The position numbers and the translations under genes are program-made. A stretch of DNA of 51,486 nt from Streptococcus sp. 263_SSPC (GTDB taxonomy: Bacteria; Bacillota; Bacilli; Lactobacillales; Aerococcaceae): assembly GCF_001071995.1 (NCBI RefSeq), contig NZ_JVNU01000014.1:1-51486 (forward strand), read 5' to 3'. A model generated the notes under the pieces. It was given only the letters and a program-made list of their open reading frames with translations, searched no databases and had not been told where the DNA came from. Shown in pieces: positions 33,944 to 42,841 of this stretch (within the stretch, counting starts at the first letter, position 1; each line of letters opens with the position of its first letter).

Positions 33944-34873
33944 ATGAAAAGTGTTACGGTTAGAGAATTAATCAAGAATATTCATTTAAAACCAATTTAT
34001 GGAGAGGAGTATCTTGACCGTCCAATCGTTACAAGTGAAATTTCAAGACCGGGATTAGAATTAGCAGGATTTTTAAATTTCTATCCAGCAGAACGTATCC
34101 AGTTATTAGGTCGTACAGAAACTTCTTTTGTGGCATCCATGGATGAAGGGATTCGATTAGAAGTGATGGAACGTCTTTGTAAACAAGAGACACCATGTTT
34201 TATTATTTCAAGAAAACTAGAACCGCCAAAAGAATTAGTGGAAGCTGCTGCAAAAGCGCAAATTCCAATCTTACAAGCAACTTCGAAGACAACACAAGTA
34301 TCAAGTAGTGTCACAAACTTCTTAGAAGGAAGATTGGCGGAGCGTTCTTCGGTACACGGTGTATTACTCGATGTATTCGGAATTGGTCTGTTGATTACAG
34401 GTGAAAGTGGCGTCGGTAAATCTGAAACTGCGTTAGAGCTTGTGCAAAAAGGACACCGTCTTGTTGCGGATGACCGAGTAGAATTGTATCAATACGATGA
34501 ATTAACATTAATCGGGGAAGCACCAGAAATCTTGAACAACTTAATCGAAATCCGCGGTGTTGGTATTGTGGATGTGATGACGCTCTTTGGTGCAGGGGCA
34601 ATTCTGGATCAAAAACAAGTCGATTTAGTGGTTCATCTTGAAAACTGGACACCTGATAAGAGATATGACCGTTTAGGTGGATATATGGAAAATGTTGAAT
34701 TGTTGGGTGTTGAGGTTCCGAAAATCCGCATCCCAGTGAAGACTGGTCGTAACGTTTCGATTATCTTAGAAGTGGCATGTATGAATTTCCGTGCGAAGAA
34801 AATGGGATTCGATGCAACAGAAAGCTTCACGAATCGTTTAACACAATTAATTGCAGAAAATAAAGAAGTTTAG
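33944..34873 (+). CDS. hprK: HPr kinase/phosphorylase, 309 aa
   Basis: Phosphorylates Ser46 of HPr and so drives CcpA-dependent catabolite control. The kinase domain carries Walker A GESGVGKSETALELV near residue 150, the VADDRVELYQ segment, and the HprK signature EIRGVGIVDVMTLFG. The start is ATG 33944 with GAGGG at 33934-33938; the in-frame ATG at 33932 overlaps that site. A TATAGT at 33910-33915 is the likely -10. It opens an hprK-lgt-gpsA-galU run. Confidence 0.95.
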   Translation: MKSVTVRELIKNIHLKPIYGEEYLDRPIVTSEISRPGLELAGFLNFYPAERIQLLGRTETSFVASMDEGIRLEVMERLCKQETPCFIISRKLEPPKELVEAAAKAQIPILQATSKTTQVSSSVTNFLEGRLAERSSVHGVLLDVFGIGLLITGESGVGKSETALELVQKGHRLVADDRVELYQYDELTLIGEAPEILNNLIEIRGVGIVDVMTLFGAGAILDQKQVDLVVHLENWTPDKRYDRLGGYMENVELLGVEVPKIRIPVKTGRNVSIILEVACMNFRAKKMGFDATESFTNRLTQLIAENKEV

Positions 34874-34884
34874 AGGTTAGTTAC

Positions 34885-35742
34885 ATGAATGTTTTAGAAA
34901 TGGTTTCGGCCATTAATCCGATTGCGTTTGAAATCGGTGGATTACAAGTGCGTTGGTATGGGATTATTATTGCTTTTGCAATTTACTTAGCAACAACATT
35001 GGCGGATAAAGAAGCCACTCGTAAAGGGTATCGAAAAGAATTTATCATTGATTTAGTATTCTGGGCAGTGCCACTTGGCTTTGTCGGAGCTCGCTTGTAC
35101 TACATTCTATTTGAATGGCAGTACTACTTAGCAAATCCTGGTGAAATCATCCAAATTTGGCATGGAGGAATAGCCATCTACGGTGGTGTCATTGCCGGTG
35201 CAGCAACTGTCTACTGGTTTGCGAAAAAAGAAAAAGTATCGTTTGCATTACTCTTAGACATCTTGGCACCTGTCGTTTTACTCGCACAAGCGATTGGGCG
35301 CTGGGGAAACTTCACAAACCAAGAAGCGCATGGAGAAGCTGTAACGCGTGCATTCCTAGAAGGCTTGCATTTACCAACTTTTATTATTGAGCAAATGCAT
35401 ATTGATGGTGTTTATTACCATCCAACTTTCTTATATGAATCACTTTGGTCTTTTGTCGGCGTATTAATTTTATTCTACTTACGCAGACGTAAAGGCGTAA
35501 AAGTCGGAGAAATCATGTCAGGATACTTATTATGGTATTCATTTGGGCGCTTCTTTATTGAAGGAATGCGTACAGATAGCCTCTGGATGTTTGGTATTAT
35601 CCGAATTTCGCAATTAGTCTCAATTGTGTTATTCTTATTAGGCATCGCTATTATCGTGGTGAGAAGACGTAGAGTTCCAGCCGTGCCAGATTATGTATCG
35701 ATTGACGATCCACAATCTCCAGTATTGTTTGGAAAAGCGTAA
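34885..35742 (+). CDS. lgt: Prolipoprotein diacylglyceryl transferase, 285 aa
   Basis: Transfers diacylglycerol from phosphatidylglycerol to the lipobox Cys of prolipoproteins, at the membrane. About seven helices; the functional motifs are IWHGGIAIYGG and the Lgt signature IGRWGNFTNQEAHG. It would process the two lipoproteins in this window (15330 and 38898). It starts 11 bp after hprK, the conserved order in Firmicutes. Confidence 0.95.
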   Translation: MNVLEMVSAINPIAFEIGGLQVRWYGIIIAFAIYLATTLADKEATRKGYRKEFIIDLVFWAVPLGFVGARLYYILFEWQYYLANPGEIIQIWHGGIAIYGGVIAGAATVYWFAKKEKVSFALLLDILAPVVLLAQAIGRWGNFTNQEAHGEAVTRAFLEGLHLPTFIIEQMHIDGVYYHPTFLYESLWSFVGVLILFYLRRRKGVKVGEIMSGYLLWYSFGRFFIEGMRTDSLWMFGIIRISQLVSIVLFLLGIAIIVVRRRRVPAVPDYVSIDDPQSPVLFGKA

Positions 35743-35754
35743 AGGAGAACAACT

Positions 35755-36774
35755 ATGACAAAAGTAGCTATTTTAGGAGCAGGTTCATGGGGGACAGCAC
35801 TGGCAATGGTGCTCGCAGAAAACCATCATGAAGCTCGCTTATGGGGAAATAACGAAGCTCAAATTCAAGAAATTAATGAGCGTCATACGAATGAACATTA
35901 CCTTCCAGGGGTGTTTCTGGACCCAGCAATTCGAGGCTATTTAGATTTAACCGAAGCCGTGAAGGGTGTGGATGCGGTCTTATTCGTACTCCCAACAAAA
36001 GTCATTCGTTTAGTAGCCAAACAATTAAATGGATTACTAGAAAATAAACCGATGATTATTCATGCAAGTAAAGGGTTAGAACAAGAAACGTTTAAACGTA
36101 TTTCAGAAATTTTAGCTGAAGAGTTGGACCGTGACAGCTACGAAGATATCGTGGTGTTATCTGGACCAAGTCATGCCGAAGAAGTGGCTCGTCGTGACAT
36201 CACAACTATCACTGCAGCGTGCGAAAACTTGGAATCTGCTAAATACGTGCAAACTCTTTTCAGTAATTCTTTCTTCCGTGTTTATACAAATACGGACTGT
36301 GTCGGAGTGGAAATGGGAGCTGCACTTAAAAACGTTATTGCGGTTGGAGCAGGGGCTCTTCATGGTTTAGGCTATGGGGACAATGCAAAAGCTGCGTTAA
36401 TGACAAGAGGATTATCAGAAATTAGTCGCCTAGGAATTGCTTTTGGCGCAGATCCACTGACCTTTATTGGACTCAGTGGTGTGGGCGATTTAATCGTAAC
36501 ATGTACGAGTATTCATTCTCGTAACTGGAGATGTGGGGACCAAATCGGGAAAGGCGTTCCGCTTCCAACGATTTTGGAAAATATGGGAATGGTTGTAGAA
36601 GGGGTAGAAACGTGTAAAGCCGTCTACGCTTTGGCACAAGAGAAGAATATCGAAATGCCAATTACAACTGCTGTTTACAATGTTTTATATAAAGGACATG
36701 ATGTTCGCGAAGAGATTCAACGATTAATGGGTCGTGAATTTAAATCAGAAGCATCGATTAAAGAACACCAATAA
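35755..36774 (+). CDS. gpsA: Glycerol-3-phosphate dehydrogenase [NAD(P)+], 339 aa
   Basis: Reduces dihydroxyacetone phosphate to glycerol 3-phosphate for phospholipid synthesis. The N-terminal [20 protein letters not shown] binds the nucleotide, [11 protein letters not shown] is the mid-domain motif, and [20 protein letters not shown] includes the catalytic Lys region. AAAGGAG precedes the ATG. It is 12 bp after lgt. Confidence 0.95.
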   Translation: MTKVAILGAGSWGTALAMVLAENHHEARLWGNNEAQIQEINERHTNEHYLPGVFLDPAIRGYLDLTEAVKGVDAVLFVLPTKVIRLVAKQLNGLLENKPMIIHASKGLEQETFKRISEILAEELDRDSYEDIVVLSGPSHAEEVARRDITTITAACENLESAKYVQTLFSNSFFRVYTNTDCVGVEMGAALKNVIAVGAGALHGLGYGDNAKAALMTRGLSEISRLGIAFGADPLTFIGLSGVGDLIVTCTSIHSRNWRCGDQIGKGVPLPTILENMGMVVEGVETCKAVYALAQEKNIEMPITTAVYNVLYKGHDVREEIQRLMGREFKSEASIKEHQ

Positions 36775-36794
36775 ACCAAAACGGAGGAAGACAC

Positions 36795-37688
36795 ATGACA
36801 AAAGTTAGAAAAGCCGTAATTCCAGCAGCAGGACTTGGAACTCGTTTCCTACCAGCAACAAAGGCGATGGCAAAAGAAATGTTGCCAATCGTAGATAAAC
36901 CAACGATTCAATATATCGTTGAGGAAGCTTTAGCATCAGGAATCGAGGATATCTTAATCGTTACTGGTAAGAGTAAACGTCCAATCGAAGACCATTTCGA
37001 CTCAAACATCGAATTAGAATCAAATCTTGAAGCCAAAGGAAAAACAGAGTTATTAGAACTCGTTCAAGAAACAACAGGAATTAACTTATACTTTGTGCGT
37101 CAATCTTATCCAAAAGGTCTTGGAGACGCGGTTCTTCAGGCAAAAGCATTCGTGGGTGGCGAGCCATTCGTGATTATGCTTGGGGACGATATTATGCGTG
37201 ATGAAGTGCCTTTAACAAAACAATTGATTGAAGGCTATGAAAAAACACATGCTTCAAATATTGCCGTAATGGAAGTTCCACACGAAGAAACGTATAAATA
37301 CGGAATTATCGATCCTGAAAGCCAAGTAGAAGAGGGATTATATAATGTACGTCGTTTCGTAGAAAAACCAAAACCTGAAGATGCGCCAAGTAACTTAGCG
37401 ATTATCGGTCGTTACTTATTAACGCCTGAAATCTTTGAGATTTTGGAAAAACAAGAACCAGGTGCGGGTGGCGAAATTCAATTAACAGATGCCATCGACA
37501 CATTGAACCTTACACAAAGAGTGTTTGCGAAACAATTCAAGGGTGAGCGTTTCGATGTGGGTGACAAGTTTGGATTCATGAAGACAAGTATTGAATTCGG
37601 TTTGGAACATCCAGAAATCAAAGATAGCCTAAAACAGTACGTCATTGAATTAGGTAAAAAACTCGAAGGAACTTTGGATGAGCAATAA
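36795..37688 (+). CDS. galU: UTP-glucose-1-phosphate uridylyltransferase, 297 aa
   Basis: Makes UDP-glucose, the precursor of glycolipids, wall-linked glycans and, through GalE and Glf, of UDP-galactofuranose. The nucleotide-binding start is [20 protein letters not shown], followed by [10 protein letters not shown] and a catalytic-site motif in [18 protein letters not shown] precedes the ATG. It ends the hprK-lgt-gpsA-galU run. Confidence 0.95.
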   Translation: MTKVRKAVIPAAGLGTRFLPATKAMAKEMLPIVDKPTIQYIVEEALASGIEDILIVTGKSKRPIEDHFDSNIELESNLEAKGKTELLELVQETTGINLYFVRQSYPKGLGDAVLQAKAFVGGEPFVIMLGDDIMRDEVPLTKQLIEGYEKTHASNIAVMEVPHEETYKYGIIDPESQVEEGLYNVRRFVEKPKPEDAPSNLAIIGRYLLTPEIFEILEKQEPGAGGEIQLTDAIDTLNLTQRVFAKQFKGERFDVGDKFGFMKTSIEFGLEHPEIKDSLKQYVIELGKKLEGTLDEQ

Positions 37689-37727
37689 AGTTGCCGTTTT
37701 AAAGGGAGTATCTTAAACTAAAAAATG

Positions 37728-37760
37728 AAGAGGAGCGTTGGACTATGTCTCAGCGCTCTT
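37728..37760 (+). promoter_or_regulatory. Hairpin between galU and trxB
   Basis: AAGAG and AGCGTTG (37728-37740) pair with CAGCGCTCTT (37751-37760) with one bulged G and a T-G pair. The following T tract is weak (AGTTTATA), so it may be a leaky terminator or an mRNA-processing hairpin. Confidence 0.5.
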
Positions 37761-37785
37761 AGTTTATACAAAAGGAGAATCTCTG

Positions 37786-38730
37786 ATGGAAGAAAGAACA
37801 ATTTATGATGTAGTCATTATCGGAAGTGGCCCTGGTGGGATGACCGCAGCGCTTTATACTTCTCGTGCAAATTTAAAAACATTAATCCTCGAAAAAGGTG
37901 TTCCTGGTGGAGAATTATTAAACACTTCAGATGTAGAAAACTATCCTGGTTTCCCTACGATTTCTGGCCCAGAATTAGCCGACAATATGTATAAAGGTGC
38001 GATGCAATTCGGCGCAGAATATGCATACGGCCAAGTTTCTAAAATTGAATTAGAGGGCGACCTTAAAGTCATTACTGCAGGCAAGAAAACATATTATGCT
38101 TATGCAGTGGTCATCGCTACTGGTTCATATCACCGTAAATTAGAAGTTCCAGGGGAAGAAGAGTACGCTGGACGTGGTGTTTCTTACTGTGCAGTTTGTG
38201 ATGGAGCATTCTTCAAAGACAAGAAAATCTTCGTCATCGGTGGAGGAGACTCAGCCGTTGAAGAAGGAACGTATTTAACACAATTCGGGAAGAACGTAAC
38301 GATTGTTCACCGTCGTGACCACTTACGTGCGCAAAAAGTATTGCAAGACCGCGCATTTGCCAATGAAAAAATCGACTTCTTATGGAATTCAGTCGTAGAA
38401 GAATTCGTTGGAGACGGTTCTAAAATTACAGGTGTTCGCGTAAAAGATGTGAATACTGGCGAAGTAACTACTCATGATGCGGATGGAGTCTTCATCTATG
38501 TGGGACTTTTACCAGTTTCTGATCCATTTAAAGACTTAAACATCTCAGATGCTGAAGGTTGGATCGTGACAAACGAGCAAATGGAAACTTCTATTCCTGG
38601 AATCTTTGCGGTTGGCGATGTTCGTCAAAAAACATTGCGTCAAATCACAACAGCTGTTGGGGATGGCGGACAAGCAGGACACATGGTTTATAACTATGTC
38701 GAAGAAATCAAAGAAAAATTAGCTAAATAA
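37786..38730 (+). CDS. trxB: Thioredoxin-disulfide reductase, 314 aa
   Basis: An FAD/NADPH enzyme that keeps thioredoxin reduced. FAD-binding motif VIIGSGPGGMTAALYTSRAN, redox pair in CAVCDGAFF near residue 133, NADPH motif VIGGGDSAVEEG and the closing FAVGDVRQK are all present. ATG 37786 is taken, with AAAGGAG 8 bp upstream; the longer open frame from 37738 begins inside the preceding hairpin and is not coding. Confidence 0.95.
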   Translation: MEERTIYDVVIIGSGPGGMTAALYTSRANLKTLILEKGVPGGELLNTSDVENYPGFPTISGPELADNMYKGAMQFGAEYAYGQVSKIELEGDLKVITAGKKTYYAYAVVIATGSYHRKLEVPGEEEYAGRGVSYCAVCDGAFFKDKKIFVIGGGDSAVEEGTYLTQFGKNVTIVHRRDHLRAQKVLQDRAFANEKIDFLWNSVVEEFVGDGSKITGVRVKDVNTGEVTTHDADGVFIYVGLLPVSDPFKDLNISDAEGWIVTNEQMETSIPGIFAVGDVRQKTLRQITTAVGDGGQAGHMVYNYVEEIKEKLAK

Positions 38731-38736
38731 TTGAAG

Positions 38737-38777
38737 AAACTCTAGTGTGACTCGTGTTGCATTAGAGTTTTTTTGTT
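38737..38777 (+). terminator. Intrinsic terminator after trxB
   Basis: AAACTCTA (38737-38744) pairs with TAGAGTTT (38763-38770), extended by further pairs inside the loop, followed by TTTTT. Confidence 0.75.
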
Positions 38778-38897
38778 TTTAAAATGAAAAGAACCAAATT
38801 TATATAAAATTTTTCATTATCATTACAAATTCGCAGTATAAAATACTTTTTATAAAAATTGTGATAGAATAAGAAAAATAACGAAGGTGGTGAATGA

Positions 38898-39332
38898 ATG
38901 AATCGCAAAGTCTTAAAAGGATTAGGAATCGCAGTTTTTGTACTGGCGTTAATGGCTTGTTCTCGTAGACCAGAGCAAACCGCTGATAACTCGGCTCCCG
39001 TTGTTCAAATTTCAAAAAACAAAGCAGAAGCAGGAGAGTCTACTACGGCCCAACCAACAACGACCGCGCAGGAGACAACAAGTGATACAACACGTAATGC
39101 GAATAATTTAGCGCGTGAAGCCATTGCAGAAATCGAAAAACGCAAAAATGTCGTTTTAGGCGAGAACTATGAGATTATCATTCAGGCACAAACGAATGAC
39201 TCCGTTGACGTGCAAGTCCGTCATATTGAGAATTCAAACACCTCAACTTATGGATTCTTCCGCTATCATGCAAATGATAAAAAGTTAGAAGAAATGGATA
39301 CAACATCTGGGGAATATAAATCAGTAGAGTAA
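38898..39332 (+). CDS. Small lipoprotein with Thr-rich linker, 144 aa
   Basis: The N-terminus MNRKVLKGLGIAVFVLALMA then Cys21 is a lipoprotein signal with lipobox LMAC. Residues 22-65 are a low-complexity Ser/Thr/Glu linker (TTAQPTTTAQETTSDTTRN). The C-terminal 80 residues form a small alpha/beta domain (NARE..AIAEIEKRKNVVLG, YGFFRYHANDKKLEEMD) that I do not recognise. It would be exposed on the outer membrane face. AAGGTGG precedes the start. Function unknown. Confidence 0.75.
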   Translation: MNRKVLKGLGIAVFVLALMACSRRPEQTADNSAPVVQISKNKAEAGESTTAQPTTTAQETTSDTTRNANNLAREAIAEIEKRKNVVLGENYEIIIQAQTNDSVDVQVRHIENSNTSTYGFFRYHANDKKLEEMDTTSGEYKSVE

Positions 39333-39352
39333 TCTAAGAAAGCAGGGATTAT

Positions 39353-40378
39353 ATGACAAACACAGTAAATTTAGATTGGAATAACTTAGGATTCGATTAC
39401 ATTAAAACAGACTTACGTTTCATCAGCTATTACAAAGATGGCCAGTGGGACGAAGGGGCTTTGATTGAAGATAATGTATTAAAAGTAGACGAAGCTGCAA
39501 CTGCACTTCACTACGGGCAACAATGTTTCGAAGGGTTAAAAGCATACCGTTGTAAAGATGGTAGCATCAACTTATTCCGTGTTGACCAAAATGCTGCTCG
39601 TATGGCTCGTTCATGCCGTCGCTTACTCATGCCTGAGTTCCCAGAAGAACGCTTTATTGAAGCCGTGAAAAAAGTGGTAAAAGCAAACGAACAATGGTTA
39701 CCACCATACGGAACTGGCGGAAGCTTATATATCCGTCCGTTTATGATTGGGGTAGGAAACAATGTAGCGGTTCGCCCTGCAACAGAATATATTTTCTCAA
39801 TCTTCGTAATGCCAGTAGGAGCTTATTTCAAAGGTGGATTAACACCAACAAACTTCATCGTTTCTGAATATGACCGTGCAGCACACGTAGGTACAGGGGC
39901 TGCTAAAGTCGGCGGGAACTATGCGGCAAGCTTACTTCCTGGTAAAGAAGCCAAAGAACGTCATTTCAGTGACTGTATTTACCTAGATCCATTGACACAT
40001 ACAAAAATTGAAGAAGTAGGGGCTGCGAACTTCTTTGGGATTACTAAAGATAATCAATTCATCACACCTTACTCTCCATCTATCTTACCAAGTATTACAA
40101 AATACTCATTGCTTTGGTTAGCAGAACACCGTTTAGGTATGACTGTTAAAGAAGGCGATGTATATGTAGACCAATTAGATATCTTCGCAGAAGCAGGAGC
40201 TTGTGGTACAGCCGCAGTTATTTCTCCAGTAGGTGGAATTCAAAACGGAGACGACTTCCATGTGTTCTATTCTGAAACAGAAGTTGGTCCTGTAACACGT
40301 CGTTTATACGATGAATTAGTGGGCATCCAATACGGAGATGTAGAGGCTCCAGAAGGTTGGATTCAAAAAGTTTTATAA
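39353..40378 (+). CDS. ilvE: Branched-chain amino acid aminotransferase, 341 aa
   Basis: A fold-type IV PLP enzyme that transaminates leucine, isoleucine and valine. HYGQQCFEGLKAYR is the family's substrate-side motif, and the PLP lysine lies in GAAKVGGNYAASL. EEVGAANFFGI and AGTCGTAA-like AEAGACGTAAVISPVGG complete the cofactor site. It begins 20 bp after the lipoprotein gene and may be co-transcribed. Confidence 0.93.
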   Translation: MTNTVNLDWNNLGFDYIKTDLRFISYYKDGQWDEGALIEDNVLKVDEAATALHYGQQCFEGLKAYRCKDGSINLFRVDQNAARMARSCRRLLMPEFPEERFIEAVKKVVKANEQWLPPYGTGGSLYIRPFMIGVGNNVAVRPATEYIFSIFVMPVGAYFKGGLTPTNFIVSEYDRAAHVGTGAAKVGGNYAASLLPGKEAKERHFSDCIYLDPLTHTKIEEVGAANFFGITKDNQFITPYSPSILPSITKYSLLWLAEHRLGMTVKEGDVYVDQLDIFAEAGACGTAAVISPVGGIQNGDDFHVFYSETEVGPVTRRLYDELVGIQYGDVEAPEGWIQKVL

Positions 40379-40413
40379 GAATAAATTTTTAAAAAAATCA
40401 GTGGTAATCTGAA

Positions 40414-40442
40414 TTGACAAAGCGAACTGCATTTGTTAATAT
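40414..40442 (+). promoter_or_regulatory. Promoter for rpmG
   Basis: TTGACA (40414-40419) and TAATAT (40437-40442), 17-bp spacer. Confidence 0.75.
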
Positions 40443-40498
40443 ATACCAGTATGAAACTCAATGAGTTAATGAAATAAATTGAATGAGAGGTGTCATCC

Positions 40499-40651
40499 AT
40501 GCGTATCAACATTTTATTAGAATGTGCTGAAACAGGTGAACGTTTATACTTAACAAGCAAAAACAAACGTAACAATCCAGAGCGTTTAGAATTAAAAAAA
40601 TATTCTCCAAAATTACGTAAACACGTTGTCTTCAAAGAAACTAAAAAATAA
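40499..40651 (+). CDS. rpmG: 50S ribosomal protein L33, zinc-free form, 50 aa
   Basis: The frame from ATG 40499 to TAA 40649-40651 encodes [20 protein letters not shown] followed by [20 protein letters not shown] and [10 protein letters not shown]. This is L33 without the two CxxC pairs; only Cys9 remains, so it is the zinc-independent (C-) type. Bacteria often carry a zinc-binding paralogue elsewhere and switch by zinc supply. GAGAGGT precedes the ATG by about 7 bp, and it has its own promoter and terminator. Confidence 0.93.
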   Translation: MRINILLECAETGERLYLTSKNKRNNPERLELKKYSPKLRKHVVFKETKK

Positions 40652-40667
40652 TTTTGAGAAATTCGGA

Positions 40668-40697
40668 AGAGTTAGGCTGGTGCCTAACTCTTTTTAT
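40668..40697 (+). terminator. Intrinsic terminator after rpmG
   Basis: AGAGTTAGGC (40668-40677) pairs with GCCTAACTCT (40682-40691) around TGGT, followed by TTTTATTTT. Confidence 0.9.
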
Positions 40698-40726
40698 TTT
40701 GTATTTTGTGCTTTGGTAAAAAGACC

Positions 40727-40913
40727 GCAGGTCTTTTATGAATCATTTGGGTCTCTATAGTTGCTACAATAGCTGTACCGGCGTGAGCCTTAGGTCTCAC
40801 AGCCTATCGAGCCTCAAAGCAGTAGTAAGGAATAAATTCCTAACTACTGCTAATTCGCATCGATTACACTCGCTATTGTTGCTACTATGGACCAAATGAT
40901 TCTTCAGACCTGC
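40727..40913 (+). repeat. Dispersed palindromic element, copy D (187 bp)
   Basis: GCAGGTCT, GAATCATTTGG and ATAGTTGCTACAATAGC in the left arm pair with GCTATTGTTGCTACTAT, CCAAATGATTC and AGACCTGC in the right arm. It carries a diverged form of the shared motif (CCGGCGTGAGCC, GGTCTCACAGCC), the inner hairpin GCAGTAGT/ACTACTGC over AGGAAT/ATTCCT with the same A-A mismatch, and AATTCGCATCGATT. Confidence 0.83.
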
Positions 40914-41174
40914 TTGCATAAAAAGGTTGGGTAGTGCCTAACATTTCGGATTTCGCATTTTTTGTTTCTTTGAACAATGTGTTTAGAAATTTTGTCTCGG
41001 AGGGGCGGAAGCGAGGTAGTGGGTGCTTCGTACGGGCTAATGACAGAATGAGGTGCTACTTAAAATCACGTGCTTTGAAATTTTGTTTTGCAAAATAATA
41101 GGAAGTAGTTTATTTATCCAATCTGGTGTGGAGAGACAGAGCAGGGGACTTTTTCTACCTTATAAAAATGCAAA

Positions 41175-41360
41175 GAGGCTCGCGAGGGGACATGGGATTC
41201 TATAATAGCAGTAATAGGGGATAGCGCTAAAAGCGAATTAGCGGGAGTTAGGAAGTTTTCCTTACTCCCACTTTGAGTTTTAGAGGTGAGAGACTTTGAC
41301 TCGAACCGGTGTCCTATTACCGCTATTATGAAGAAATCCCATGGCCAAAGAGCGAGCCTC
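41175..41360 (-). repeat. Dispersed palindromic element, copy E (186 bp)
   Basis: GAGGCTCGC, CATGGGATT and ATAATAGCAGTAATAGG in the left arm pair with CCTATTACCGCTATTAT, AATCCCATG and GCGAGCCTC on the right. On the minus strand it shows ACCGGTTCGAGTC, AGTCTCTCACCTCTAAA, the inner hairpin GGGAGT/ACTCCC over AGGAA/TTCCT, then AATTCGC. It is in opposite orientation to copy D and lies 92 bp before the MATE start. Confidence 0.85.
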
Positions 41361-41407
41361 CTTCGATCTTTAAAAGTACAGAAAAGTGGATTTGTTCATG
41401 GTATGTG

Positions 41408-41436
41408 TTCACAGCAGTGGGGATATCATGTATACT
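41408..41436 (+). promoter_or_regulatory. Promoter for the MATE-ABC pair
   Basis: TTCACA (41408-41413) and TATACT (41431-41436), 17-bp spacer, just outside element E. Confidence 0.6.
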
Positions 41437-41452
41437 AGAACAGGTGATTATT

Positions 41453-42841
41453 TTGGAAAAACAAAATTTTATTACGACGGGGCACATTAATCGGGTGATT
41501 TTAACGATTGCGACTCCGTTAATGATTAATAATTTAATTCGAACTTTATACAATTTGACAGACGGGTTATATGTGGCGCAACTTTCTGCAGAAGACTTTG
41601 CGGCAACCGCGTTTATTTGGCCGCTGAATTTCTTATTTATTTCGCTTGGAATGGGGATTAGTGTCGGAGCGACGGCGCTTGTTGCTCAGTATTTTGGAGC
41701 AGGAAAATATAGAGATGCGAAGCGTTATGCAGGGAATGCGATGGTATTAACGTATTTCTTTGGGTTTGTGCTGTCCGTACTTGGATATTTCCTTGCACCT
41801 CTATTCGTGAAGTGGATGGGAGCAGAGGGGACCTTCTTGGCAAAATCTGTAGCATACTTGAAGATTAACTTTATTGGGTTGTTCTTTGATTTCTGCTACT
41901 TCGGATATCAGTCCTTGCTAAATGCGCAAGGGAGAACGCGTACGATTACGATGATCAGTGCGGCTTCTTCGATTGCTAACGTTATTCTAGATCCAATCTT
42001 CATTTTTGCGACGATTCCTTTTGTCGGCCTCACTGGGTTGAACTGGGGAATTGAGGGGGCAGGATGGGCGACTGTTATTGCAAAAGTACTATTATTAGCG
42101 CTTGCGATTCATGCCGTTCGTAAGGAATCGGATATTCAAATCTACTTAAGACATGTCAAAATTGACAAAGAAGTGATGAAAGAAATTCTTAAAGTCGCTT
42201 GGCCATCTGCGTTTGGTTATGGCGGTGCGGCATTAGGATTCACCGTCTTAAATGGACTGATTCAGTCTTATGGAACATCGGTACTGGCTGCGTATTCAAT
42301 GGTAAACCGTATCTCGGATTTATTAACGCAACCACAGATGGGAATCGGTGCGGCGTTAACAGCCATTATCGGACAAAACATGGGGGCAGGACTCTACGAC
42401 CGTGCGCATGCCATCTTTAGACGAGCGCTACTATGGGTGCTCATGATTTCAACTGTTGGCTGTATCATCGTCTTCTTCTTCCAGTCTCCGATTCTTGGAG
42501 TCTTCATTAAAGATAGAAGCGATGCCGTTCTTTGGGCAAATGCCGTTGAGTATTTGAACTATACCGCCTTTATCATTTTCTTCATGGGAATGTTCTCGGC
42601 GTACAACGGATTCTTCCAAGGATGTGGCGTGACGAAATACTCGATGAATATGTCAGTGGGACGTCTTTGGGTATTACGCCTGCCAATTATTTGGGTGCTT
42701 GGAGCCTTTACAGCACTCGGGGCAACCGGTGTATGGATTGCCATGTTATTATCAAACGCGTTAACGGTTCTTTATGGACACATCGTCTATAAGACAAAAG
42801 ACTGGAGCACATTACATTATGCGAAAGGAGAACAGTCATGA
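41453..42841 (+). CDS. MATE-family efflux transporter, 462 aa
   Basis: A cation/drug antiporter with about 12 helices in two bundles. LTIATPLMINNLIRTLYNLT opens the first bundle, and GGAALGFTVLNGLIQSYG starts the second. TTG 41453 is the start: AGGTGA lies 6 bp ahead and the product then begins LEKQNFITTGHINR, normal for the family. The open frame extends upstream through the promoter into palindromic element E, which cannot be coding. The ABC exporter gene overlaps its stop by 4 bp. Confidence 0.88.
   Translation: MEKQNFITTGHINRVILTIATPLMINNLIRTLYNLTDGLYVAQLSAEDFAATAFIWPLNFLFISLGMGISVGATALVAQYFGAGKYRDAKRYAGNAMVLTYFFGFVLSVLGYFLAPLFVKWMGAEGTFLAKSVAYLKINFIGLFFDFCYFGYQSLLNAQGRTRTITMISAASSIANVILDPIFIFATIPFVGLTGLNWGIEGAGWATVIAKVLLLALAIHAVRKESDIQIYLRHVKIDKEVMKEILKVAWPSAFGYGGAALGFTVLNGLIQSYGTSVLAAYSMVNRISDLLTQPQMGIGAALTAIIGQNMGAGLYDRAHAIFRRALLWVLMISTVGCIIVFFFQSPILGVFIKDRSDAVLWANAVEYLNYTAFIIFFMGMFSAYNGFFQGCGVTKYSMNMSVGRLWVLRLPIIWVLGAFTALGATGVWIAMLLSNALTVLYGHIVYKTKDWSTLHYAKGEQS

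Larger units (their letters stand above)
40652..41452. other. 801-bp gene-free interval with two palindromic elements
   Basis: It holds the rpmG terminator, element D, a 260-bp spacer, element E and the MATE promoter. No coding frame with a ribosome-binding site is supported. Within the spacer, about 40998-41065 (CTCGGAGGGGCGGAAGCGAG onwards) is clearly richer in G+C than its surroundings and contains short GAAGC/GCTTC and GTAG/CTAC complements; nothing known is recognised in it. Confidence 0.6.

Noticed and set aside
37738-37785. Extended N-terminus of TrxB
   Set aside because: The extra 16 codons begin in the loop of a hairpin. AAAGGAG is correctly placed for ATG 37786, where the family homology starts.
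41309-41452. N-terminal 48-residue extension of the MATE protein
   Set aside because: It would translate palindromic element E and the promoter, and matches nothing in the MATE family. TTG 41453 has a proper ribosome-binding site.
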